Source: SKUL01 sp964487545 (GTDB lineage: Bacteria > Bacteroidota > Bacteroidia > Flavobacteriales_D > SKUL01). From it: a stretch of DNA of 18,219 nt. A program made the position numbers and the translations under genes. A model generated the notes under the pieces. That model made no database searches, was not told the origin of the DNA, and worked only from the letters and a program-made list of their open reading frames with translations. The DNA lies in NCBI GenBank assembly GCA_964487545.1, contig CAZARI010000049.1, positions 1 to 18,219 on the forward strand, in the 5' to 3' direction. The first letter of the stretch is position 1, and every line of letters begins with the position of its first letter. Shown piece by piece: positions 1-7,235 of the stretch.

Positions 1-676
1 GCTGGTGATCAGGGCACTTTTTCTATTGCTGAAGTGGCCGGAGCATCTTCCTACATTTGGACTTTACCCAACGGCTGGACTGGAAGCAGTACAACTTCTT
101 CTATTGATGTTACTGCCGGAAATAACGGCGGAACAATTACTGTGTCTGCTGTCAACAACTGTGGTTCGTCTGCGGCGCAATCGCTAACGGTAAGTGTGGA
201 TAGCGCGCCAAATCCACCCGAAGAAATCAGTGGGGATACTAATTTCTGTGCCGGTGACCAGAGCACTTTTTCTGTTGCCGAAGTGGCCGGAGCATCTTCC
301 TACACTTGGACTTTGCCCAACGGCTGGACAGGAAGCAGTACAACAACTTCTATTGATGTTACAGCCGGAAATAACGGTGGAACCATCACCGTTTCTGCCG
401 TCAACAACTGCGGTTCATCAGCGGCACAATCGCTAACGGTAAGTGTGGATAGCGCACCAAATCAACCTGGAACAATCAGTGGCGATAATGTTTTCTGCAC
501 CGGTGATCAGAGCACCTTCTCTATTGCCGAAGTGGCCGGAGCATCTTCCTACATTTGGACTTTACCCAACGGCTGGACTGGAAGCAGTACAACTTCTTCT
601 ATTGATGTTACTGCCGGAAATAACGGCGGAACAATTACTGTGTCTGCTGTCAACAACTGTGGTTCGTCGGCAGCCA
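1..676 (+). repeat. 249-bp tandem repeats in the adhesin gene
   Basis: The motif GAAGTGGCCGGAGCATC occurs at 31, 280 and 529, giving an exact period of 249 bp (83 codons). Copies one and three are identical over 140 bp (31-170 and 529-668), while the middle copy differs at many silent and some coding positions. The array starts before the window. Such arrays change copy number by recombination. Confidence 0.92.
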
Positions 677-1185
677 GTGCTCATATTGTAGACTCACACG
701 CCCTTCCTGTGGTGACATTCGAACTTGATACCGGAATAATCTGTAATAGCTACGACGATTTTGCTTTGACAGGAGGCCTTCCGGAAGGTGGTATTTATAC
801 AGGAACTGGAGTTTCCGACAATGTGTTCTCGCCAACTGAAGCGGGGCTGGGTACACATCTCATCACCTATACTTACACCGACGAAAATGAATGCAGCCAA
901 AGTTCGGAGCAGTTCGTTACGGTAGATGCCTGCACAGGAATCGATAATCAGGTGAACGACGCGGCGCGTATTTACCCGAATCCATTCTGCAATTCGCTGG
1001 TGCTCGAATTTGAAGAAAGCCGTGCGCGATCGATTGAGTTTCACAATGCCATTGGCCAAATAGTACATACCTTGCAAGGCAATGGATTTCGGATTGCGAT
1101 TGACACCGAACACTTAGCCCCGGGTATTTACTTCATCAAAATATCGGGAGAAAAAACAGTGCTGCGCGTAGTTCGTAGCAACTAA
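1..1185 (+). CDS. Repeat-rich T9SS-secreted adhesin, C-terminal part
   Basis: This is the 3' end of a large surface protein; its reading frame is open from base 1, so the start lies upstream of the window. The 394 visible residues begin with almost three copies of an 83-residue PKD/Ig-like repeat containing the motifs SSYxWTLPNGWTG, GGTITVSAVNNCG and SLTVSVDSAPN. A Bacteroidetes-type domain follows (GGLPEGGIYTGTGV, then LITYTYTDENECSQ). The last 75 or so residues are a type A T9SS sorting domain: ARIYPNPF, then NAIGQIV, then LAPGIYFIKI and a basic end. By family knowledge such proteins cross the outer membrane through the type IX system, lose this domain and are attached to the surface or released. 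The ligand cannot be read from the sequence. The gene ends only 14 bp before the sensor kinase gene, so both may share a transcript. Confidence 0.9.
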   Translation, partial: AGDQGTFSIAEVAGASSYIWTLPNGWTGSSTTSSIDVTAGNNGGTITVSAVNNCGSSAAQSLTVSVDSAPNPPEEISGDTNFCAGDQSTFSVAEVAGASSYTWTLPNGWTGSSTTTSIDVTAGNNGGTITVSAVNNCGSSAAQSLTVSVDSAPNQPGTISGDNVFCTGDQSTFSIAEVAGASSYIWTLPNGWTGSSTTSSIDVTAGNNGGTITVSAVNNCGSSAASAHIVDSHALPVVTFELDTGIICNSYDDFALTGGLPEGGIYTGTGVSDNVFSPTEAGLGTHLITYTYTDENECSQSSEQFVTVDACTGIDNQVNDAARIYPNPFCNSLVLEFEESRARSIEFHNAIGQIVHTLQGNGFRIAIDTEHLAPGIYFIKISGEKTVLRVVRSN

Positions 1186-1199
1186 ATGAGCTGACTCCT

Positions 1200-3086
1200 T
1201 TGCAAAAACTGTTTTTAATCATATTAATGGCGATAATCTGTGGCAGCTCAGTTTATGGGGATACTTCGGGGCATCGCGACAGCCTGATGCAGGAGCTGAG
1301 CATCGCCAATGAAGACACCAATAAAGTTTGGTTGCTTAACGAGTTGGCCAAAAGTTCCATTCACGACTACTCCGAGACTTACAATTGGGCTAACGAACAG
1401 TTGAGGTTATCTGAAGACCTGAATTACCCAAAGGGGAAATTTTATGCCCTGATGAATTTGTCGGATGCATTTTATTTTAGTTCACAATTCGATAGGATGC
1501 GCAACATTCTGACCGAAATGGAACAAATGCTCCCGCACAAAAACCTCGTTGATGAACAAGGTATCTACCTCCTGTTGCTTTCGCGGTATATGAAAAAAGC
1601 GGGCGAATATGACCAGGCAGTCGTTCACCTACTGGAGGCCCAAACCTATTTTGCACAAATCGGAAACCGAAGTAGAGAGGCAGATGCCTATACTGGCCTC
1701 GCTATTTTATATTCCAATCTGGGCCAGTTTGGCGAGGCCTCCAAATACTACAGGAGTGCGCTGAGCCTCTACGAACGGCATAACGACAACAAAGGTGCAT
1801 CGCACGTGCTCAGTCAAATGGGAATTGTTGCCTATTACCAGGGCTATCCTGATAGTGCCGAACATTTTCTGCTCAGGGCGCTCCACATTCAGAAAGTGGT
1901 GAACTCGCCACTCACAATTGCTTCCAGCAAATCAAGTTTGGGAAACATCTACATCGAAACCGGACGATACGACGAGGCACTGCGCTTGTTTGATGAAAAT
2001 TACCAAAGCTATTCTGCCATGCGCGATACGTCGAACATGGTGTTGTCAGTTTTGCAAAGTGCTGACACCTACATTGAAAAGGGAGACAATCGCCACGCGC
2101 TCACGTTGGCTAATCGCGCATTGAACCTGCTCAGCCATTCTGAGGATTTAGCCATGACCAGAAATGCGTACGAATTAATTGCTGCGATTCACGAGAACCT
2201 CGAAGAGTTTCCCAAAGCGCTTCAGGCATACAAAGAAATGAGTGCCTTAGAGAAAAAAATCAACTCCGAAGAGACTGCTCAAAAGGTAATCGAAGTAGAA
2301 AGGCGCTATCAATTCGAGCGTCAACAGGAGCAAATCGAACTATTGACCGAGAAAAATAAAGTGAGCGAACTGGAGCTCGACCGGAATACCAATGCGCTTC
2401 GGGCCAGAACCTACCTTGCAGTTTCACTCTCTTTGCTGATTATCATGTTGGTTGGCGGCGGATGGTTTATGCGCAGGCAGCATCAATTGCGCGAACAGAA
2501 AAAAGCCGCCGAACTGGAGCACCGGGCACTGAGAACCCAAATGAATCCGCATTTTATTTTCAATGCGCTCAACAGTATTCAGCGCATCTACCTAGAGGGA
2601 GATATCGATGAAGCCAACGAATATATTGCCGATTTTTCGACGCTTATGCGCAACGTACTGGAGAACAGCAATAAAAGCAGTATCAGTCTGCACAAAGAGC
2701 TCGAAACGTTGCAATTGTACCTCGAGCTAGAAAAACTGAGGAGTCGCAATAGGATTGAATATTCCATCGCTGTTGATCCGGAAATTGATCAGTTGAACAC
2801 CAAAGTACCTCCGCTGGTGATTCAACCCTTTGTGGAGAATGCGATCTGGCATGGCATTCTTCCAACAAAGCAGAAGGGAGAAATCACGATTAAGCTCACC
2901 CCCCACAGTGGAGGTCTGCAATGCGAAATTGCCGACAACGGAATGGGGATGAATACCGATGACCGCAATAAATCCAGCTCGAAGGGCATTGCCATTACCG
3001 AACAACGTCTCGGAAATAAAGTAGAAATTAAAAGCAGTCCGGGTGCCGGCACTCAGGTAACATTTATCATTTCAACTACCGCATGA
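1200..3086 (+). CDS. TPR-containing LytS-type sensor histidine kinase
   Basis: This 628-residue protein has a signal peptide (residues 1-20, hydrophobic, ending GSSVYG), a long extracytoplasmic helical region of TPR repeats (about 60-345), a coiled coil (about 350-400), one membrane segment (about 404-424) and a cytoplasmic kinase core. The core has the His_kinase (PF06580) motif RTQMNPHFIFNALNS with phosphoacceptor candidate H451. It is followed by the HATPase N box PFVENAIWHG (about 543-552) and G box DNGMGM (579-584). This layout is common in Bacteroidetes LytS/LytTR pairs. The TTG at 1200 is preferred because it keeps the whole signal peptide; the next candidate, ATG at 1227, would cut into it. 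There is no clear ribosome binding site, which is normal for the phylum. The stop overlaps the regulator start by 4 bp (ATGA), so translation is coupled. The signal sensed is unknown. Confidence 0.93.
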   Translation: MQKLFLIILMAIICGSSVYGDTSGHRDSLMQELSIANEDTNKVWLLNELAKSSIHDYSETYNWANEQLRLSEDLNYPKGKFYALMNLSDAFYFSSQFDRMRNILTEMEQMLPHKNLVDEQGIYLLLLSRYMKKAGEYDQAVVHLLEAQTYFAQIGNRSREADAYTGLAILYSNLGQFGEASKYYRSALSLYERHNDNKGASHVLSQMGIVAYYQGYPDSAEHFLLRALHIQKVVNSPLTIASSKSSLGNIYIETGRYDEALRLFDENYQSYSAMRDTSNMVLSVLQSADTYIEKGDNRHALTLANRALNLLSHSEDLAMTRNAYELIAAIHENLEEFPKALQAYKEMSALEKKINSEETAQKVIEVERRYQFERQQEQIELLTEKNKVSELELDRNTNALRARTYLAVSLSLLIIMLVGGGWFMRRQHQLREQKKAAELEHRALRTQMNPHFIFNALNSIQRIYLEGDIDEANEYIADFSTLMRNVLENSNKSSISLHKELETLQLYLELEKLRSRNRIEYSIAVDPEIDQLNTKVPPLVIQPFVENAIWHGILPTKQKGEITIKLTPHSGGLQCEIADNGMGMNTDDRNKSSSKGIAITEQRLGNKVEIKSSPGAGTQVTFIISTTA

Positions 3087-3829
3087 TTCAGACATTGATT
3101 ATCGACGACGAGGAAGATGCGCGGTTTATGCTGCGGAGTTTGATTGAGCGCCACTTTTCCGATAAAGTTGAGGTGGCGGGAGAAGCGGATTCTGTTTCGG
3201 ATGGAATTGAACTGATTACCCGCCTTAAACCAGAACTGGTTTTTCTCGATATTCGAATGAATCGCGAAACGGGTTTTGATTTGCTTCAGGCGATTGAAAA
3301 TAAGGATTTTGAAGTGGTGTTTGTAACTGCATATGATCAGTACGCTGTGAATGCCTTTCGGTTCAGTGCAATGGGGTACTTGATGAAGCCAATTAAAATT
3401 AGTGCCCTGCGGGAGGTGATAGAGGCTGTTGTCAAAAAGTCTGCAGAGGATCGTATCGATGCACGAAAACGGCTTAAAGTTTTGATTGAGAATTATGGCG
3501 ATGACCGCAAGATTAGCAAGTTGGTCATTTCCAATATGGAAGGGTTTCGGGTGCTGGATATCGAAGAGATCATTCGGCTAGAGGGTGACCGGAACTATAC
3601 GCACTTTATTCTGCGCGATGGTAAACGTATTCTCGCCACTAAAACCCTCGGCGATTACGAGCGATTGCTCAACGAGTTTGGTTTCTTTCGCATTCACCAA
3701 AGTACGGTGGTAAACCTTAGGCATGTCACCGCTTTTCACCGTGCCGACAACACGGTTGAAATGATCGACGGCACCCAATCTTCCGTGAGTCGACAGCGTA
3801 AAGCAGCGTTTTTGGAGCGATTTATTTAG
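3083..3829 (+). CDS. LytTR-family response regulator
   Basis: This 248-residue partner of the preceding kinase has an N-terminal receiver domain (about 1-120). The acidic pair D8/D9, phosphoacceptor D56 in LVFLDIRM, T82 and K102 in GYLMKPIK are all present, so it should be phosphorylated in the normal way. The C-terminal LytTR DNA-binding domain covers about 146-248, with IIRLEGDRNYTHF and FFRIHQSTVVNL. By family knowledge LytTR proteins bind paired short direct repeats in promoters; no obvious target site could be picked out in this window. The ATGA overlap with the kinase stop fixes the start. A hairpin shortly downstream (3864-3878) is likely the end of the transcript. Confidence 0.95.
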   Translation: MIQTLIIDDEEDARFMLRSLIERHFSDKVEVAGEADSVSDGIELITRLKPELVFLDIRMNRETGFDLLQAIENKDFEVVFVTAYDQYAVNAFRFSAMGYLMKPIKISALREVIEAVVKKSAEDRIDARKRLKVLIENYGDDRKISKLVISNMEGFRVLDIEEIIRLEGDRNYTHFILRDGKRILATKTLGDYERLLNEFGFFRIHQSTVVNLRHVTAFHRADNTVEMIDGTQSSVSRQRKAAFLERFI

Positions 3830-3863
3830 GCCTGAAACCCTGACGGGTATTGGCGGAAATTAC

Positions 3864-3884
3864 CAGGCCTCTGGCCTGCTTTTA
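3864..3884 (+). terminator. Weak Rho-independent terminator after the LytTR gene
   Basis: The perfect inverted repeat CAGGCC-TCT-GGCCTG (3864-3878) is followed by CTTTTA. The stem is short and the T run is only four bases. It lies 35 bp after the regulator stop, where an end of transcript is expected. Confidence 0.5.
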
Positions 3885-3941
3885 GGTATCCTGTATGCTT
3901 AACTCTCGTTTTTCAGCCAGATGGATTGTAGCATCAGCTAA

Positions 3942-3979
3942 TTTTGTAATTGATGCACTTGTGGTGTATATTTACACCA
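3942..3979 (+). promoter_or_regulatory. Promoter and palindromic operator of the antitoxin gene
   Basis: TTTTG at 3942-3946 is followed after 20 nt by TATATTTA (3967-3974), close to the Bacteroidetes sigma-A pattern TTTG ... TAnnTTTG. The second element lies inside a perfect inverted repeat, TGGTGTA-TATT-TACACCA (3962-3979), that ends 12 bp before the start codon. Ribbon-helix-helix antitoxins bind such palindromes and repress their own promoter, so this is the expected autoregulatory site. The repeat is seen directly; binding is inference. Confidence 0.7.
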
Positions 3980-3991
3980 AAGCAATTTACT

Positions 3992-4228
3992 ATGGCAAGG
4001 CAGAGTATAACGTTCACAAAGCCAAATGATGATTGGTTAAAAGAACAATTGGCAAGCAAAGAATACACGAGTAAAAGTGAGCTGGTTAACGATTTGATTA
4101 GGCAAGCTAGAAAACAGCAAGTTCAAGTTGATTTCATTAGGGCAAAATTGGAGAAATCTGAGAGCAGCGCATTTACAAATGATTCTAGGGAAGAGATTTT
4201 AACACAGTCATTCCCTGATATAGGTTGA
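3992..4228 (+). CDS. ParD-like ribbon-helix-helix antitoxin, orphan
   Basis: This small 78-residue protein begins MARQSITFTKPNDDWLKEQL, the short beta strand and first helix of a ribbon-helix-helix DNA-binding fold. It continues with YTSKSELVNDLIRQARKQQ, typical of the ParD/CC2985 antitoxin group. The tail (about 50-78) is polar and would normally wrap a ParE/RelE toxin. The ATG at 3992 fits the family N-terminus; an upstream in-frame TTG at 3950 would place the operator inside the coding region and adds unrelated residues. No toxin gene follows: the three forward frames after the stop show no ParE-like protein, and the next region looks like structured RNA. It may be an orphan antitoxin left after toxin loss, or one acting on a toxin elsewhere. 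Self-regulation through the palindrome at 3962-3979 is likely. Confidence 0.82.
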   Translation: MARQSITFTKPNDDWLKEQLASKEYTSKSELVNDLIRQARKQQVQVDFIRAKLEKSESSAFTNDSREEILTQSFPDIG

Positions 4229-4341
4229 CCACTTTTGAGATGCCATGATGTTCAATTTTTGACTGGCATCGTCTTAAAATGTTTCGGTTTTTGCTGCACT
4301 TTGAACAACAGAAATACCGTTTTGGATTGGGCCGAGACTCA

Positions 4342-4539
4342 GCTCTGACCAAGAGCGATCAAATCACCGACTGAGCGAGCCAGTAATGTGGCTTTTTGGC
4401 TCGCTATGTCGGCATGCAGAGCAAACGCCCAGAGGAGGGTATCTTGTTATTGACTAAGTTTTGCCTCAGGAGGTCTTTTTGAAGACCGAACTGTAGGCAA
4501 TTAGTCAGACTAAACCCCGACGACTGGCGGGGATTTTTT
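4342..4539 (+). ncRNA. Candidate structured non-coding RNA, family unknown
   Basis: About 200 nt without a convincing ORF contain a series of strong stems. Hairpin 1 is GCTCT-gacca-AGAGC (4342-4356). Hairpin 2 (4367-4412) pairs CCGAC with GTCGG outside and AGCGAGCCA with TGGCTCGCT inside. Hairpin 3 (4451-4507) is a long arm pairing TGACTAA with TTAGTCA, TTGCCT with AGGCAA and GGTCTT with AAGACC around a TTTG loop. A Rho-independent terminator closes the unit (4515-4539). The run of stems ending in a terminator on one strand suggests a small RNA transcribed in the plus direction. It lacks the conserved sequences I know for RNase P RNA, tmRNA and SRP RNA. A 6S-like RNA (for example the 6S-Flavo group) is possible from the long bulged arm, but I cannot confirm it. 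The 5' end is not defined and no good promoter was found. Confidence 0.5.
4515..4539 (+). terminator. Rho-independent terminator of the candidate RNA
   Basis: CCCCG (4515-4519) pairs with CGGGG (4528-4532) around an 8-nt loop, and six T follow (4534-4539). This is a clear plus-strand terminator with no ORF just before it, which supports a non-coding transcript upstream. Confidence 0.75.
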
Positions 4540-4542
4540 GAA

Positions 4543-4568
4543 ATACTTTTTCATCAAGGAAAAAGTAT
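4543..4568. terminator. Second, symmetric hairpin (possible bidirectional terminator)
   Basis: ATACTTTTTC and GAAAAAGTAT form a perfect 10-bp inverted repeat around ATCAAG. It lies three bases after the T run of the preceding terminator. Because both arms carry A or T runs, it could stop transcripts from either side, including the minus-strand gene that ends at 4984. Its function is inferred. Confidence 0.45.
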
Positions 4569-4983
4569 GGAAGAGAAAAAACGAATCGTCATTTTCAGTA
4601 AAATTTCTCTAACGTAACGCCTCAATACTCAAAACTCACACTCACACTGTTTTTCCCTGCGGTCACTTCCCGGTCTTACTAAGCCTTTGCTTTGAAATTT
4701 CTCGTCCACAGCTGAAGTCCATCGCGCCCGTTGTTAGCAACAGTGGTTTGGCCTTCGGGTTTCATCGCGCAAGCGTCGGTGGGGCATTGAATAATGAACC
4801 AAAACGGTCAACGTTATTTAGGGGAGTACAGCCATTAATCATTCAAAATTCTGCGTCGCGCCTTCGCGAGAAAAAACCATTCACAACGGGAGTTAAAACT
4901 TAACGTAATAGACTTATTTACAACGAAGTCCCATTAACCATTAACAATTCACAATTAACCATTGAGACGCACCATTGAGAAAC
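4569..4983. other. Gene-free stretch with dispersed-repeat modules
   Basis: No ORF or RNA gene is supported here. It contains AAACGGTCAACG (4802-4813), GCGCCTTCGCGAGAAAA (4858-4874) and an AT-rich stretch of overlapping CATTAACCATT/CACAATTAACCATT units (about 4930-4965). The same modules occur in the same order and direction between 6961 and about 7230. GCGCCTTYGCGAGAAA-like and CATTAACCATT-like strings are familiar from Bacteroidetes intergenic regions, which suggests dispersed repeats. Confidence 0.6.
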
Positions 4984-6177
4984 TCATCGCATCAACAACA
5001 CTTTTCCTCGCCCAGAATGCTCCGTGCCTTCCAAATCCCAATAGCGCGCTCTGAAAAAGTAATACCCACGGGCGTGGCCGCCACCATCCCACAAAGCGGT
5101 GGAACCGTTCGACGTTTCTACGGTGTTGCTGAAAATGTGCTGGCCCACGGCGTTGTACACCTGCCACTCCATTCGCTCAATGTTGGTGGTTTCTACTGCG
5201 TACAGCCCGTGCTGCGGGTTGTAATCTGTGGGAAAAACGATGGTGTGGTTGTAGTCTGGCAGCTCGGGGTGCACCACCACTGTGGTGGACGCAGTATCGG
5301 CACAATGCGGTAGGTTGTACCACGAGACCAGTTGCACGGGGTAGCTGCCAGCGCTATCGAACGTGTGGCTGAAATCAAACGAGTAGATTGCACTGTCTGC
5401 CAGCGACCACTGGTAGTTATTGCTGCCATTGCTTTGGTTAATGAAATCGACGGCCAGCGGTGCGTAGCCACTCGAAGGGCTAGCCGTAAAAGCCGCCTCT
5501 GCAGGGTTTACCTCACCGATGGAAAACGGCTGGTGCAAATAGCAATTGTTTTGGTCTTTTACGCTCAGGGTATACGCTCCGGCTGCCAGTTGACTAAACC
5601 CAATCCATGTGGGGTTGGATATCCAGTTTTCATCAATGCGGTACTGGTAGGCACCCTGCCCACCGTTAACCGCGCCAATGGCTATCGCCCCATCGTTTTC
5701 TCCGCAGGTGGCGGGTGTGGTGGTGAGGTTTACGCTTTGCATCGGTTCGTAGATGTTTATTTTTACGGGCAGCACCTTGCTGCAACTGTCGGTGTTCCAT
5801 ATCCGCACGGTGTAAAAAGTAGAACTGTCACCTTCGTAAATGGGGTTGGGGCAATCGTAGCAGCTCAGGTTTTGTTGCGGCAACCACTCGTAGGCTATGC
5901 CACCGGTGGCTTGTAGCTGCACCGTATCGCCACAGTGGTTTTCTACCTTATCGGTAACGGTGGTTTCAAAGGGTTGGCAGGGGGTGGTGTAGGCGAGGAA
6001 ATTGGCCACAACGGGATTGGAGAGAACTCCTGTTTCGCTCCATTGGTCTTGATAAATGTAGTCTATGGATAATTCGGTATCATTGTTTTGGACGTAGGGA
6101 GCAATGTTAGCAATGGCGTCGGTTCCACTCATAGAGTTGTTTGGGATGTCGTCATCTAGGCCACCTAAACACTCCAT
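4984..6177 (-). CDS. T9SS cargo protein, C-terminal part (frameshifted from 6152-6898)
   Basis: This frame holds the rest of the protein that starts at 6898. It opens with GGLDDDIPNNSMSGTDAI, which continues naturally from the upstream frame. An Ig-like region follows with LSCYDCPNPIYEGDSSTFYT. Next is a SprB-type repeat (VNLTTTPATCGENDGAI ... GAYTLSVKDQNNC), then a PKD domain (SPSSGYAPLAVDFINQS ... YSFDFSHTFDSAGSYPVQ). The C-terminus resembles a type B (gliding-motility-like) T9SS sorting domain: WQVYNAVGQHIFSN, YYFFRARYWDLEG and a final GKVLLMR. The ATG at 6177 is only the nearest one in frame; the open frame reaches 6321, but that part is out of frame with the signal-peptide half. Without the frameshift the whole product would be near 638 residues, exported and surface-linked or released. 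As written, this half has no signal peptide and probably is not exported. Confidence 0.8.
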   Translation of the reverse strand: MECLGGLDDDIPNNSMSGTDAIANIAPYVQNNDTELSIDYIYQDQWSETGVLSNPVVANFLAYTTPCQPFETTVTDKVENHCGDTVQLQATGGIAYEWLPQQNLSCYDCPNPIYEGDSSTFYTVRIWNTDSCSKVLPVKINIYEPMQSVNLTTTPATCGENDGAIAIGAVNGGQGAYQYRIDENWISNPTWIGFSQLAAGAYTLSVKDQNNCYLHQPFSIGEVNPAEAAFTASPSSGYAPLAVDFINQSNGSNNYQWSLADSAIYSFDFSHTFDSAGSYPVQLVSWYNLPHCADTASTTVVVHPELPDYNHTIVFPTDYNPQHGLYAVETTNIERMEWQVYNAVGQHIFSNTVETSNGSTALWDGGGHARGYYFFRARYWDLEGTEHSGRGKVLLMR

Positions 6178-6898
6178 TGTGATAGTAAAAATGACCTTTA
6201 ACACCAGTGCAATACCAATTTGAAGAATTATTGTCACTTCCACCAACCAACCCAATACTACTACCGTTGATTTGAATAAAAGACCCATCACCTGTAGTAT
6301 CACAAAAGTGTCTGGTAACAATTGAAAGACCTACGTCAAAGTTTATATTAATTGGCGAAATGTTAGAAAGTGAATAGGTCATTAATCCTGCTACACTAAT
6401 GTCGTTCAAGATAATCGTTGTCGCTACACTGGGTAAACTTAAATTATCATAGATAAGAAAAAGATAAAATGGTCCATAAGATTGCTGCGTAATTGGCTGT
6501 TGGGGTGGGACATACAACACATACTCCTGTGCGTCAGGGTTTATATCATTAGTGATGTCAATACAATTCACACTTGATGGTAGCGGGGCAGAATAAAGTG
6601 AGTTAAATCCATTAGTAACTATGCTTCCCGAGCTGAATGTGTACTCGGTACCATTTAAAGTTATGGTAACATCCGCTGGTAGTCCGTCAGCGCCTGCAAT
6701 CAAAAAGGCCTTCCGGATTGTGCTTCCCGGCTCAATATGAACGTCAAAAAAAAAGGTGCCTGAGTCAGCTCCAGTAGAACCTCCACCGCCGGTAACGCCA
6801 CCGTGAAACACATCCTGATAAAAAATGTGTTGCGCACTGGCAGACCCAACGCCAAGCATGCATATAACGAAGAAGATATGTCGAACTCTCTGGAGCAC
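6152..6898 (-). CDS. T9SS cargo protein, N-terminal part (frameshifted)
   Basis: The 248-residue frame starts at a GTG and has a signal peptide (MLQRVRHIFFVICMLGVGSASA, cleaved before QH). A secreted beta-rich domain of unknown type follows, with a glycine-rich patch GGVTGGGGSTGADSG, then FFDVHIEPGSTIRKAFLIAG and YGPFYLFLIYDNL. It ends abruptly after YYHNGVFRWPR, just where the neighbouring frame begins to read GGLDDDIPNNSM. The natural join is VF to GGLDDD, or HF to TITMECLGGLDDD at a five-T run, both needing a one-base shift between about 6160 and 6205. The gene is either recently broken, wrongly read at this point in the assembly, or recoded. No other ATG in frame gives a full signal peptide; the ATG at codon 14 would leave a short one. 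Confidence 0.8.
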   Translation of the reverse strand: MLQRVRHIFFVICMLGVGSASAQHIFYQDVFHGGVTGGGGSTGADSGTFFFDVHIEPGSTIRKAFLIAGADGLPADVTITLNGTEYTFSSGSIVTNGFNSLYSAPLPSSVNCIDITNDINPDAQEYVLYVPPQQPITQQSYGPFYLFLIYDNLSLPSVATTIILNDISVAGLMTYSLSNISPININFDVGLSIVTRHFCDTTGDGSFIQINGSSIGLVGGSDNNSSNWYCTGVKGHFYYHNGVFRWPR

Positions 6899-7235
6899 GA
6901 AGCTAAAATAATCATTTGATTCACTGCTTGGTGGTTTTCAATCTACCATTCTTGCAAAGCAAACGGTCAACGGGTTGAATGTGAAAGGTAATTATGAATT
7001 ACGAATTGGCTTCGCCCAGGGTCTACTGCGCGCGACTTAAACCCAAATGAGTATCTACCTCATCCTTAGGCGCCTCATTTACCGCAAAGCTCTGTTAAAC
7101 ATTGATAATTAATCATTTACAATTAATTCAAAACCCTCTACGCCGCTGCGCCTTTGCGAGAAAAGTAAACGAGAAAAACTCATCTCGATCGTTTCATTTT
7201 CCGCGGAGCCCAATTAATCATTCACCATTAAAGCC
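6899..7235. other. Gene-free stretch with dispersed-repeat modules
   Basis: No gene is supported here. It carries AAACGGTCAACG (6961-6972), AT-rich TAATCATT units (about 7105-7125 and 7212-7230) and GCGCCTTTGCGAGAAAA (7148-7164), matching the modules at 4802-4965. AGGCGCCT (7068-7075) is a perfect palindrome. On the minus strand, CGAGA and TCTCG (7170-7187) pair and T-rich sequence follows, a weak terminator candidate for the exporter gene that ends at 7236. Confidence 0.55.

Noticed and set aside
4229..4340. Remnant of a ParE toxin after the antitoxin
   Set aside because: Forward-frame translations show no ParE-like residues; only a 7-bp inverted repeat (4239-4245 with 4264-4270) was found.
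4444..4482. A 12-codon frame starting TTG after AGGAGG inside the candidate RNA, like a leader peptide
   Set aside because: It is very short, starts with TTG, and overlaps a strong stem that better explains the sequence.
4342..4539. RNase P RNA, tmRNA, SRP RNA or tracrRNA
   Set aside because: The conserved core sequences of the first three are missing, and no cas gene or repeat array is in the window for the last.
5332..5916. A 194-codon plus-strand frame opposite the T9SS gene
   Set aside because: It has no recognisable domain and mirrors the coding strand of a well-supported minus-strand gene.
6178..6321. N-terminal extension of the downstream T9SS frame to 6321
   Set aside because: This part is the wrong frame of the upstream half, which reads a good secreted domain there.
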